Source: UBA8106 sp964569695 (GTDB lineage Bacteria > Acidobacteriota > Vicinamibacteria > Vicinamibacterales > UBA823). Taken from it: a stretch of DNA of 64,000 nt. Shown here piece after piece: positions 42,190 to 50,087 of the stretch; the first letter of the stretch is position 1; every line of letters begins with the position of its first letter. A program made the position numbers and the translations under genes. The stretch covers positions 99,923 to 163,922 of the forward strand of contig CAZMUA010000001.1 in the NCBI GenBank assembly GCA_964569695.1, in the 5' to 3' direction. The notes under the pieces were generated by a model. The model ran no database searches, was not told where the DNA came from, and was given only the letters and a program-made list of their open reading frames with translations.

Positions 42190-44550
42190 TTAGAAGAAAC
42201 GCACTGAGTAAGTAACTAGCACACCTCGTCCAATCTCAGCTGCCAGATCTTTAATGAAAGACGTGTGATGTCGATAGCGTTCATTCGTTAGGTTGTACCC
42301 GGAAACGCTCAGCACATGGGCCAGGTGTTGCCTTGGCCAGACATACGCGGCTTTAAGGTTGATGAGCGAGTAACCATCCGTTGCCGTTTCATTCACGGAA
42401 ACCCGCTTCTGTTTAGCAGCAACGATCCACTCTGGGGTAACCGTTACATTTCGATAGGGAAGATCGAAACTCAACTGTCCGCGCATTGGAGGGATCCGAG
42501 GTAGCGGCTGATTCGTCCGAGTCAATTCTGCATTCACAAGCCCGATACCCAAGTTGGCCCATACCCGAGTTCCCAACCGGACGTTTGCCTCGGCATCAAG
42601 ACCGACAAACCGACTGTCATCTTGAAGGAACTTCGCGACTCGAAGTTGGTCCTTCATCTGGGTTGTAGTGGATGCATACACAAAATTGTCGATGTCGTAC
42701 GCGTAAAGATTTAAATTACCTCGGAATCGTGCTGACTGATGCCGGAGGCTTAGATCGAGCCCCAAGGTCGTTTCAGTCTGGAGGTCCGGGTTGCCGACCT
42801 CGAATGCCTGATTCCCTACATGCGGACCGAAGTTGTAGAGTTCCTCAAGTGCTGGAGCCCTAACTGAACGGGTGAGATTGGTGATGAAAGCACTGCCAGT
42901 TCCCAGCTCTGTGCGTACACCAACGGAGGCCGATGCCCCCGTGAAATTACGGTTCCGCACGACGGGCGCTGTGAGGTGGCCAGAGCTATCATCGTCATGG
43001 TCGTCATCTTCGTCATGGTCGTCATCTTCGTCATGGTCGTCATGGTCGTCATGGTCGCTAGTCTTACGTTGGCCGACGGTATAGGCATTACGTTCGACCC
43101 GCCCACCAAATTGAAGGCGGTGTCGTCCGAAGCTAAGTTCTTCATACAGAAACGCTGCAAATGCTGTTTGGTCGGTGGCCGGAGCCAGGGCTTCTTCTCC
43201 TGTTGCCGAATAGTTACGCACTTGGGCCCACACGCCCGCTTTGCCGCTCAGCCTGTCCGTTTGGCGCTGATCCATTTCCGCCCGCACGATATACATCCGA
43301 TTGCTAAAGGTAGTCCCGACTTTCTCCACCTTATCGTCGATCTCTAACTCGTCGTGGTCCCAGTCGATTGCCTTGATTACCACGTGGAAGGAGTCAGCAA
43401 AACCATTATCAAGGTTGCGTAGTCCGATATCGATACGACCAGCACGTCGTTGCGAGGCAAAGTCAATCTCCTCCTCCTCTTCCCCTATATGATCCTCGTC
43501 ATGGTCCTCGTCATGATGCCCATGGAATTTACCAGCAAACGGGAGACCATAGCGGCTATTCTCATAGGTCACTCCACCACTCGTAAATAAATGCTCCCCA
43601 AAGTAACCCATGCCAGCGCGACCCGTTGCAAGACGCGTATTTGAATTCTTAACAGTGCCGTTCGGTGTCTTGTAGTCGTTCGTGCGCCTCGTGTCACCTC
43701 CGGCCCAGAACCGAAGTTGATCTTGAGTGTGTGAAATGTTGGCGGCGGTGCCAAGCTGTTGGTTAGCGGTGCCACCACTGACACTCCACTGACCGCGCGT
43801 GTGATCAGTCAGTGAATCACGATAACTCTCGTGCGGTGTGATTGTGTTGATGACGCCTCCAACAGCGTTGGACCCATACAGTAGTGTGGCAGGTCCACGC
43901 ACAATCTCGATGCGGTCGAGCCCACTAGGATCGATGGTAACGCCATGTTCTCCCGATTGGCTGGAGAGGTCACCAGTGCGAACACCGTCTTCCATCACGA
44001 GTACACGGTCACCATCAAACCCGCGAATGATTGGTCGGCTTGAGCCCGGTCCAAAACTCCGTTTCCAAACCCCAGGCTGATTCTCAAGCGCTTCTCCTAA
44101 CGTGCCCGTTCCATCAGTTACAAGATCGAACGAATCGAGCGTGGTTATCGCGTTAAAAGCCTCAAAGGTTGTCGCACGGTCACCAATTGTGGCGGTGACC
44201 GTCACCTCTTCATGAATCGGCGAGAGGCCGAGTTCAAAGTTCACCTCTGTTGTCTTTCCAGCCGTCACCAGGATGGTTTGACGTTCAGCGCTGAGATGTT
44301 CTCGCTGTGACAGGATTTCATAAGTACCTGGAGGTATGTTCTCGATAACGAACTCGCCAGTCATCTCTGTCAGGGTTAGTTGGCCCGCCTCCACGACCAA
44401 GACAACTGCGCCGTGAACCGGTTCACTGGTTTCGACCAGTGTGACGGTACCCTGCACCGTACCCGTGTCTTGTGCCCAGAGAGGTATCCAGGTTAAGCCC
44501 ACCAGAGATCCGTAAATCAACAGTTTGTTTATCAATCTAAGAACTTTCAC
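42190..44550 (-). CDS. TonB-dependent outer-membrane receptor with His/Asp-rich loops (metal, ZnuD-like)
   Basis: This is a ~786-residue receptor: signal peptide, then a carboxypeptidase-regulatory-like domain (TVQGTVTLVETSEPVHGAVV, about residues 30-110), then the plug (SSRPIIRGFDGDRVLVMEDG and IEIVRGPATLLYGSNAVGGV), then the beta-barrel ending in an aromatic residue (SVRFF). Two extracellular-type loops are rich in His and acidic residues: HGHHDEDHDEDHIGEEEEE near residue 340 and HDDHDDHDEDDDHDEDDDHD near residue 500. Such loops bind zinc in ZnuD-type receptors, so zinc or another divalent metal is the likely cargo. Two GTG starts (44559, 44550) are possible; the second has AGGTGGA at proper spacing. 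It lies downstream of a small Cys/His protein gene. Confidence 0.85.
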   Translation of the reverse strand: MKVLRLINKLLIYGSLVGLTWIPLWAQDTGTVQGTVTLVETSEPVHGAVVLVVEAGQLTLTEMTGEFVIENIPPGTYEILSQREHLSAERQTILVTAGKTTEVNFELGLSPIHEEVTVTATIGDRATTFEAFNAITTLDSFDLVTDGTGTLGEALENQPGVWKRSFGPGSSRPIIRGFDGDRVLVMEDGVRTGDLSSQSGEHGVTIDPSGLDRIEIVRGPATLLYGSNAVGGVINTITPHESYRDSLTDHTRGQWSVSGGTANQQLGTAANISHTQDQLRFWAGGDTRRTNDYKTPNGTVKNSNTRLATGRAGMGYFGEHLFTSGGVTYENSRYGLPFAGKFHGHHDEDHDEDHIGEEEEEIDFASQRRAGRIDIGLRNLDNGFADSFHVVIKAIDWDHDELEIDDKVEKVGTTFSNRMYIVRAEMDQRQTDRLSGKAGVWAQVRNYSATGEEALAPATDQTAFAAFLYEELSFGRHRLQFGGRVERNAYTVGQRKTSDHDDHDDHDEDDDHDEDDDHDDDSSGHLTAPVVRNRNFTGASASVGVRTELGTGSAFITNLTRSVRAPALEELYNFGPHVGNQAFEVGNPDLQTETTLGLDLSLRHQSARFRGNLNLYAYDIDNFVYASTTTQMKDQLRVAKFLQDDSRFVGLDAEANVRLGTRVWANLGIGLVNAELTRTNQPLPRIPPMRGQLSFDLPYRNVTVTPEWIVAAKQKRVSVNETATDGYSLINLKAAYVWPRQHLAHVLSVSGYNLTNERYRHHTSFIKDLAAEIGRGVLVTYSVRFF
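42992..43058. repeat. 9-base tandem repeats encoding the His/Asp-rich loop
   Basis: Units of TCGTCATGG and TCGTCATCT alternate in-frame across about 67 bases. On the coding strand they give repeated D-H-D/D-D-H triplets in the TonB receptor. A shorter related run is near 43495-43520. Copy number of such repeats can change by slippage without shifting the reading frame. Confidence 0.8.
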
Positions 44551-44666
44551 TACTTCCACCTAAGCCCTTTCACTAATTCCACAATATAAAGGGTGTCCGA
44601 ACATCTGAAGATTGCTGATCTCCATGACGTCCAAACACGATTCAAATACTAAAATCTGTGGAAAAG

Positions 44667-44960
44667 TTAGGCTGGTGGTCCGCGGGTTGGATCTTGCTTA
44701 CCGCTATAAGTATTGTGTGAATCGTCTGTGTGGGGAATGGTGTCTGCTTCAAACCAAACCGTTATGCCGAGCGAGGTCGAGCCAGCCAGTGCAGTCGCAG
44801 GCTGGTGTCGTAATTGGCAGATTACACAATCTTGCTGATTTCCTTCGTGGTGACTGGTGTGCGTCAATCCTACAAAAGCAATTACGGTGAGCACCGCAAT
44901 TGCTAAGATAGCAGTGGTTTTACGTGATACCTTTACGGGCTTGCTTTGACTACCAATCAT
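44667..44960 (-). CDS. Small exported Cys/His protein upstream of the metal TonB receptor
   Basis: This ~97-residue protein has one N-terminal hydrophobic segment (TAILAIAVLTVIAFVGL) after a Lys/Arg-rich start, then THTSHHEGNQQDCVICQLRH with H-H, C-x-x-C and further His. The rest is polar. Small membrane-anchored proteins with a C-x-x-C and His cluster often precede metal-related TonB receptors. No named family is claimed. ATG 44960 is used; the frame opens at a TTG 12 bases upstream. It ends 107-116 bases before the receptor start, same strand, so the two are probably co-transcribed from the region containing the inverted repeat at 44983-45006. Confidence 0.65.
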   Translation of the reverse strand: MIGSQSKPVKVSRKTTAILAIAVLTVIAFVGLTHTSHHEGNQQDCVICQLRHQPATALAGSTSLGITVWFEADTIPHTDDSHNTYSGKQDPTRGPPA

Positions 44961-44982
44961 CAAGATTATCAAATATCAAGTT

Positions 44983-45006
44983 ATACACTTTGTTGTCAAG
45001 GTGTAA
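44983..45006. promoter_or_regulatory. Candidate Zur/Fur-type operator
   Basis: ATACACTTTG (44983-44992) and CAAGGTGTAA (44997-45006) form an inverted repeat matching 8 of 10 positions around a 4-base centre, in an AT-rich stretch 23 bases upstream of the small Cys/His protein gene. Size and position fit a Fur-family site controlling a metal receptor; the exact regulator is inferred. Confidence 0.4.
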
Positions 45007-45051
45007 TCGAAATATGAAATTCATACATGACCGGCTTTACTCGGGCCCACA

Positions 45052-45070
45052 GTCGACATACGATGTCGAC
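45052..45070. repeat. Perfect inverted repeat before the quinone oxidoreductase gene
   Basis: GTCGACAT (45052-45059) and ATGTCGAC (45063-45070) are perfect 8-base arms around ACG, 62 bases before the oxidoreductase ATG. No T-run follows, so it is more like a protein-binding site than a terminator. Confidence 0.5.
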
Positions 45071-45131
45071 GCGTAGCGTCACATTGTCGTCCGAGTGTCT
45101 TTAACTGCTTGCAGAACGGAGTCCTAGCATT

Positions 45132-46124
45132 ATGCGCGCTGTCGTCGTTCACGAATTCGGACCTGTTGACTCACACCGTATTGAGGAGATTGCTGCACCT
45201 AGGCCGCAACCTGGCGAAGTCGTTATTGACGTTCACGCTATCGGTGTTAATTTTCCAGACACCTTAATGGTGCAAGGACTCTACCAGAAAAAACCCGACC
45301 GTCCTTTCACGCCTGGTCGTGATGCGGCGGGTGTCATTTCCGCGGTTGGTGATGGCGTGTCTCGTTTCAAGCCTGGCGATCGAGTTACTGCACTCGTCAC
45401 TTACGGCGCCTATGCCGAACAGTGTATTGCCCCAGAAAGTCGTTGTTTTCTGCTGCCTGAGGGGATGGATTTCGTGACGGCCGCTGGTATGACGACGTCC
45501 TATCTCACCGCTTGGGTCGGACTCATGGTCCGTGGTCAGTATCAGACTGGAGAGAAGGTGCTAGTGCTTGGGGCAGCGGGCGGTGTCGGACTTTCGGCGG
45601 TACAGATTGCCAAAGCGAAAGACGCCTTTGTGATTGGGGGCGATCTCACTGAGGAGAAGCGACAACTTGCCACGACTAACGGTGCGGAAGCCGCGGTTGA
45701 TTTGTCGGCAGATGAAATCCGAGAATCTCTACGCCAACAAGTCTTTGCGGTTACTGGCGGTCAGGGTGTCGATATCGTGATGGACCCCATCGGTGGTGAT
45801 ATTTTTGATGCCGCCATTCGAACTTTGGCTTTCGCGGGTCGGATCATTTGTATTGGGTTCGTTGCTGGAATTCCGACCGCTAGACCGAATTATTTTACGG
45901 TCAAGAATTTAACGCTGGCGGGACTTGCGACGGACCACTATTTTGATCACCGTCCTGAACTCATCCAGCAGGCAGTGACTGACATCTTCAAGATGCATGC
46001 CGCCCAGCAGATTATGCCGGCTATCATGAAGACTTATCCACTAGAGTCATTTCAGACAGCGCTCGATTTGTTCGCTAAGAAAAAGAGCATCGGCAAGATC
46101 GTACTGACTACCAGTCGTAGCTGA
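45132..46124 (+). CDS. Zinc-independent quinone oxidoreductase (MDR superfamily)
   Basis: This 330-residue medium-chain dehydrogenase/reductase of the NADPH:quinone oxidoreductase group has an N-terminal GroES-like domain (MRAVVVHEFGPVDSHRIEEI and GVNFPDTLMVQGLY), PGRDAAGVISAVGDGVSRFK, and the Rossmann motif VLVLGAAGGVGLSAVQIAKA near residue 140. GQGVDIVMDPIGGDIFDAAI is also typical. Catalytic-zinc Cys/His residues of alcohol dehydrogenases are absent. It reduces quinones or enones with NADPH. It is the first of three rightward genes, 25 bases before the aldolase gene. A perfect inverted repeat and a candidate metal operator occupy the 171-base divergent interval upstream. Confidence 0.9.
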   Translation: MRAVVVHEFGPVDSHRIEEIAAPRPQPGEVVIDVHAIGVNFPDTLMVQGLYQKKPDRPFTPGRDAAGVISAVGDGVSRFKPGDRVTALVTYGAYAEQCIAPESRCFLLPEGMDFVTAAGMTTSYLTAWVGLMVRGQYQTGEKVLVLGAAGGVGLSAVQIAKAKDAFVIGGDLTEEKRQLATTNGAEAAVDLSADEIRESLRQQVFAVTGGQGVDIVMDPIGGDIFDAAIRTLAFAGRIICIGFVAGIPTARPNYFTVKNLTLAGLATDHYFDHRPELIQQAVTDIFKMHAAQQIMPAIMKTYPLESFQTALDLFAKKKSIGKIVLTTSRS

Positions 46125-46149
46125 TGCCTGGGATGCAAAGGAGTCGATT

Positions 46150-46980
46150 ATGACAACGAAGCGAATTATCCAGTTTTCGGTCGTGTTCATAATGCTGGGC
46201 ATGATGGAGACCTCGATGGCGTTCATACAAGAGCAACAGCCGATGTATAACACGGCAAAGCAGAAACTGATGGAAGGCAAATCCATTATTGGTGGGACGG
46301 TATACACGTCGGACCCGAACATTTATTGTGCCATGGCCAATGCCGGTTTTGACTTCACGTGGATTGAAATGCAGCACAGCCCGTTAACACACTCTGATGT
46401 AGCGAGGATGATTCGAGCCTGCAAGGGGGCTACGGCCGTGCCGTTTGTACGAGTGCCGGCTGCAACACCGGGCGACATTCAAAAAGCAACGGACAATGGT
46501 GCGCTCGGTATCATCCTTCCAATGGTTGAGTCGGTTGAAGAAGCGAAAGCGGCAGTTAGGTATGCAAAGTACCCCCCAGAAGGCAGGCGTAGCCAAGGTG
46601 GCGGCCAATACGGCGTGCTCTGGGGATCAGACTATCGTGCAACTGCCAATGAGAATATTGTGATCGTCGCGATGCTGGAATCCCCAGATGCCGTGGCAAT
46701 CGCTGATGACATTGCTGCCGTTCCTGGTGTCGATGTTGTATTTGCTGCGAGTGGGGACCTAGGAAGTTTCACTGGTTATTCGAGGGATGACCCGCGTTAT
46801 GAAGCCTTGATTACCGCGATCCAAGATGCGACGGTGAAACATGGGAAGAAGCTCGGTGGACCATTGCAGTGGTATGACCGCGCAGGTTTTAACTTCTTCC
46901 AAGCCTCAAGCGAATCGGGTCTGATCAGATCCGGTGCGGAGGCTCTACTAAAAACTTTCAAGGGCGATTACGAGTACTGA
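46150..46980 (+). CDS. HpcH/HpaI-family aldolase with apparent signal peptide
   Basis: This 276-residue class II pyruvate aldolase/citrate-lyase-family protein has barrel landmarks IIGGTVYTSDPNIYCAMANA, FDFTWIEMQHSPLTHSDV (catalytic His), VPFVRVPAATPGDIQKATD (Arg), GALGIILPMVESVEEAKAAV, AMLESPDAVAIADD (metal Glu) and VVFAASGDLGSFTGY (metal Asp). All key residues of HpaI-like enzymes are therefore present. It begins with IIQFSVVFIMLGMMETSMAF, which looks like a signal peptide or anchor and is unusual for this normally cytoplasmic family. AAAGGAG precedes ATG 46150. It lies between the oxidoreductase and an SLC13 transporter, suggesting a carboxylate substrate. Confidence 0.85.
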   Translation: MTTKRIIQFSVVFIMLGMMETSMAFIQEQQPMYNTAKQKLMEGKSIIGGTVYTSDPNIYCAMANAGFDFTWIEMQHSPLTHSDVARMIRACKGATAVPFVRVPAATPGDIQKATDNGALGIILPMVESVEEAKAAVRYAKYPPEGRRSQGGGQYGVLWGSDYRATANENIVIVAMLESPDAVAIADDIAAVPGVDVVFAASGDLGSFTGYSRDDPRYEALITAIQDATVKHGKKLGGPLQWYDRAGFNFFQASSESGLIRSGAEALLKTFKGDYEY

Positions 46981-47057
46981 AAGGCCAAGTGAGGTCGCGT
47001 AATCGTTGCAACAGAAAGAAGCCGAGCGTCTCACATAAGGACAAAGGATCTTACTAA

Positions 47058-48443
47058 ATGTCGAAACAGGCAATCGGCAGCATAGCAGCTCTTGTACTGG
47101 CCAGTGTCATTCAACTGCAACCGAGTATTGGTCAACTTGCCCCGATCGGTCAGTCTGCCCTAGCAATCATTGCGTTTGCGGTAGTGCTCTGGGTCACTGA
47201 TGTTTTGAATGTTGGTATCACGGCGATATTAGCACTAGGGCTTCTCATTATTGCAGGAGTGCCTTCTGGAGTCGCCTTGGGTGGTTTCGCTGGAGGTCCA
47301 TTCTGGATTCTAGTGTGTGTCCTGTTCTTCGGAACTGCCATGGATAAGACCGGATTGGCTCGTCGAATTTCTTACCGGATTTTGCTCACATTTCCACCTA
47401 CTTACGCTGGCATTGTGTTTGCTTTCATGTTGATCGGCTTTGTTTTAACCCTTGGTGTGCCGTCTATGACTGTACGGACGGCGATCATGGTACCCATCGC
47501 TTTCGCCTTGGTGCAGGCAGTTGGCCTTCCATTACCAGGTCGAGGTGCATCGCTCATCGTGCTCACTTCGTTTGAAATGGCTGTGTTACCTGGATGCGCG
47601 ATCCTTACGGGTTCATTGTTCGGACCGTACATTATCGGGTTGTTCCAGACTGCGGAACTATCACTGACATGGTTAGGATACGCTCAGGTGCTTGCGCTGC
47701 CGACGGTTCTCTGGTGCACCTTCATTGTCGTTGCGAACTTGGTTGTCATGCGACCACCACCGGCGAGTGGTATGAGTCGTGAGGTTGCCAGAGACGAACT
47801 GCAGCGTCTTGGCGCCATGGGCAGAACAGAGTTATTAACAGCCCTGATTGTTGCGATGGCCATCGTATGTTGGGCTGTGCAAGCTTGGCACGGAATACCG
47901 GCTGAGGCGATCGGGATGGTAGCGCTTGCCGCGCTTTTCGCAACCAGCGTGCTAGGTCCTTCAGACATTGGTACTGGCATCCCGTGGGCGCTCGCGATTT
48001 TTGTCGGCGGCATGTTGAGTGTCACGACCGTTATGAACACGTATGAGATTAATGCTTGGATGGGCAGTTACATCGTGCCAACTGTTCGACCTTTTGTGGA
48101 CAACCCCTTGCTTCTTGTAGTTGCTCTCAGTATTGCCGTCGGGGTGATGCGGTTTGTAGATCCGATTGGCTTTATTACGATCGCCGCATTTTTCTTCGCG
48201 CTTGTCGGATTTGTCGCCGACCGTGGCATACCACCTCTAGTCTTGGTCGGTATCGTACTGCTACCTGTCCATATTTTCTGGTTTAACTACCAGAATATCT
48301 GGTTAGTCATGACTGAAGGAATTTCTCGCAAAACTGCCTATACCGATGCGGACCGATTCAAGTTGGCATCGGTGTTTTTCGGCGTGACCATTGTGACCCT
48401 TTGGGTGAGTGTTGCCTATTGGCGTTTAATCGGGGTGCTCTGA
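47058..48443 (+). CDS. SLC13/DASS-type anion (dicarboxylate) transporter
   Basis: This 461-residue membrane protein has about a dozen helices. Visible DASS/ArsB-NhaD features are AIIAFAVVLWVTDVLNVGIT near the start, GGFAGGPFWILVCVLFFGTA, LTLGVPSMTVRTAIMVPIAF (first S-x-T-type substrate/Na motif, here P-S-M-T), and a repeated half (FVDNPLLLVVALSIAVGVMR). These carriers usually import di- or tricarboxylates or related anions with Na+. It is 77 bases after the aldolase gene and probably its partner. A hairpin plus T-run follows the stop. Confidence 0.85.
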   Translation: MSKQAIGSIAALVLASVIQLQPSIGQLAPIGQSALAIIAFAVVLWVTDVLNVGITAILALGLLIIAGVPSGVALGGFAGGPFWILVCVLFFGTAMDKTGLARRISYRILLTFPPTYAGIVFAFMLIGFVLTLGVPSMTVRTAIMVPIAFALVQAVGLPLPGRGASLIVLTSFEMAVLPGCAILTGSLFGPYIIGLFQTAELSLTWLGYAQVLALPTVLWCTFIVVANLVVMRPPPASGMSREVARDELQRLGAMGRTELLTALIVAMAIVCWAVQAWHGIPAEAIGMVALAALFATSVLGPSDIGTGIPWALAIFVGGMLSVTTVMNTYEINAWMGSYIVPTVRPFVDNPLLLVVALSIAVGVMRFVDPIGFITIAAFFFALVGFVADRGIPPLVLVGIVLLPVHIFWFNYQNIWLVMTEGISRKTAYTDADRFKLASVFFGVTIVTLWVSVAYWRLIGVL

Positions 48444-48444
48444 C

Positions 48445-48485
48445 AGGGCATAAGGCATGCCCTCCTGTGTGATCGTCCTTTTTGT
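48445..48485 (+). terminator. Terminator between converging genes
   Basis: AGGGCAT (48445-48451) pairs with ATGCCCT (48457-48463) around a 5-base loop, extended by flanking ACAG/CTGT with small bulges. CCTTTTTGTTT follows at 48478-48488. It lies just after the transporter stop and before the end of the leftward CoA ligase gene. Confidence 0.5.
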
Positions 48486-50069
48486 TTAAGAATCAGCTTG
48501 TCCAGAGTCAGTTGTACTTGCGCGTAACTCGCGACGCATCAATTTACCAGTTGCGGTTCTCGGCAAAGTTTCAACGAAGACAAGTTCCTTTGGAATCTTG
48601 AAGAACGCAATTTTCTCACCAACCGACTTTGTAATTTCTTCGGCCAGTGCGTCCGATGCATCGTGGTTTGCCCGTAAAATTACATAAGCTTTGATTCGTT
48701 GTCCGATCATGTCGTCAGGAACACCAATTACACCAGCTTCCAGTACGGCCGAGTGCTCCATTAGGGCAGATTCGATCTCTCTGGGGGAAATAAGATACGC
48801 ACGACTCTTTATGAGATCGTCAGAGCGTGACACGTACCAAAAGTACCCCTCCGCATCTTTATATGCCAGATCTTTGGTGTAGTACCATCCATTTTTCTGG
48901 GTCTCGCTCCACAGGTCTGGCCGACCGCGATACCCGAGAGTGAGGCCTGGGTCGTCTCCCTTGATGACGAGGTGACCAATTTCATCCGTTGCGGCCTCTT
49001 TGCCGTCGTCGGTGAGCACCGTAACGATATGACCTGGGAGTGGACGACCTAGAGATCCAAGTTTGCGAGTCGGATCAGGATTCATAAAAATATGGATCTC
49101 CGTTTGTCCTAGGCAGTCATAAATTTCGATATTGAGTCGCTCCCGTGCTTCCCGCAGCGTGTCATCAGGGAGTGGCTCTCCAGAACTGAGACCCGCTCGT
49201 AACGAGTTGAGATCGTATTTTTCAAGCCGATCGCCTAAGGCAAAGAGTCGCCGGAATAATGTTGGCACTGCAATGAGGACCGTTGGTCGAATCTTGGCAA
49301 TGGCGTCGAGGGTAAGCTCAGGATCGAAGCGTCCAGGCGTCATCGCCACAGCTGCGCCACTGTAATACGGGTAAAGAAAATTACAACCAAGGGCGTAAAT
49401 AAAACTAACTTCAAGAGGGCTGAAACAAATATCCTCAGGCGTCAAACGCATAAGCACGTTACTAATTGGATCGCCGGTTGCAATGATCCAGCGATGCGCA
49501 TGTTCCACGCCCTTGGGTTCTCCTGTGGTCCCAGACGTATAAATAATGAAGGCCGTATCGTCACTGGCTGTGTCAGCGGCTTCGAGTTCTGTTGGTTGGT
49601 TCCGCACCAGATCGGCAAAACTATGCACACCTGCTGCCGTGTGGTCGTCGAACGTGATGATGTGCTCGACGGACGGACACCGATCCTTGACCTCAAGAAT
49701 CGGTTCGATGAGCGCACCTGTTGTCAGGACAGCTTTGGCTCCACTGTTGGTTAGGATGTGCTCTAGCTCCCACACGCGAAACAGAGAATTTGTGGGAATG
49801 GGCACGCAGCCGATCTTTAACCCTGCAAGAAAGGCAACCAGATACTCGGGACAGTTGTTTGAACGAATCGCAAAACGATCGCCTTGTTCCAAGCCAAGCG
49901 CGCGCAATGCGTTACCGCATGCGTTCACCATCTGTTGGAGTTCTCTATACGTAACTGTCGTGTCACCGAAATAGAGAGCTGTTTGTTCACCTCGTCCTTC
50001 GACGACATTCTTGTCGAGTGTCACTCCGGCCATGTTGAGGCGTTTGGGAATTGGTGGGTAGTCGCTCAT
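48486..50069 (-). CDS. AMP-forming acyl-CoA ligase, benzoate-CoA-ligase-like
   Basis: This 527-residue ANL-superfamily ligase has the P-loop-like IIYTSGTTGEPKGVEHAHRW near residue 178, YDCLGQTEIHIFMNPD (A5), WYYTKDLAYKDAEGYFWYVSRSDD (A7/A8; first 20 residues WYYTKDLAYKDAEGYFWYVS) and LPRTATGKLMRREL with the A10 lysine. The N-domain resembles the benzoate/2-aminobenzoate-CoA ligase group more than long-chain acyl ligases, so an aromatic or cyclic carboxylate is likely. It is the last gene of a six-gene leftward operon that begins with a molybdenum hydroxylase; the gap to the preceding gene is 18 bases. It probably activates the acid made by those enzymes. Confidence 0.88.
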   Translation of the reverse strand: MSDYPPIPKRLNMAGVTLDKNVVEGRGEQTALYFGDTTVTYRELQQMVNACGNALRALGLEQGDRFAIRSNNCPEYLVAFLAGLKIGCVPIPTNSLFRVWELEHILTNSGAKAVLTTGALIEPILEVKDRCPSVEHIITFDDHTAAGVHSFADLVRNQPTELEAADTASDDTAFIIYTSGTTGEPKGVEHAHRWIIATGDPISNVLMRLTPEDICFSPLEVSFIYALGCNFLYPYYSGAAVAMTPGRFDPELTLDAIAKIRPTVLIAVPTLFRRLFALGDRLEKYDLNSLRAGLSSGEPLPDDTLREARERLNIEIYDCLGQTEIHIFMNPDPTRKLGSLGRPLPGHIVTVLTDDGKEAATDEIGHLVIKGDDPGLTLGYRGRPDLWSETQKNGWYYTKDLAYKDAEGYFWYVSRSDDLIKSRAYLISPREIESALMEHSAVLEAGVIGVPDDMIGQRIKAYVILRANHDASDALAEEITKSVGEKIAFFKIPKELVFVETLPRTATGKLMRRELRASTTDSGQADS

Positions 50070-50087
50070 ATCGGTCTCAATATTGTC

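Noticed and set aside
42992..43058. Possible CRISPR or satellite repeats
   Set aside because: The units are 9 bases with no spacers, lie in frame inside the TonB receptor gene and encode His/Asp residues.
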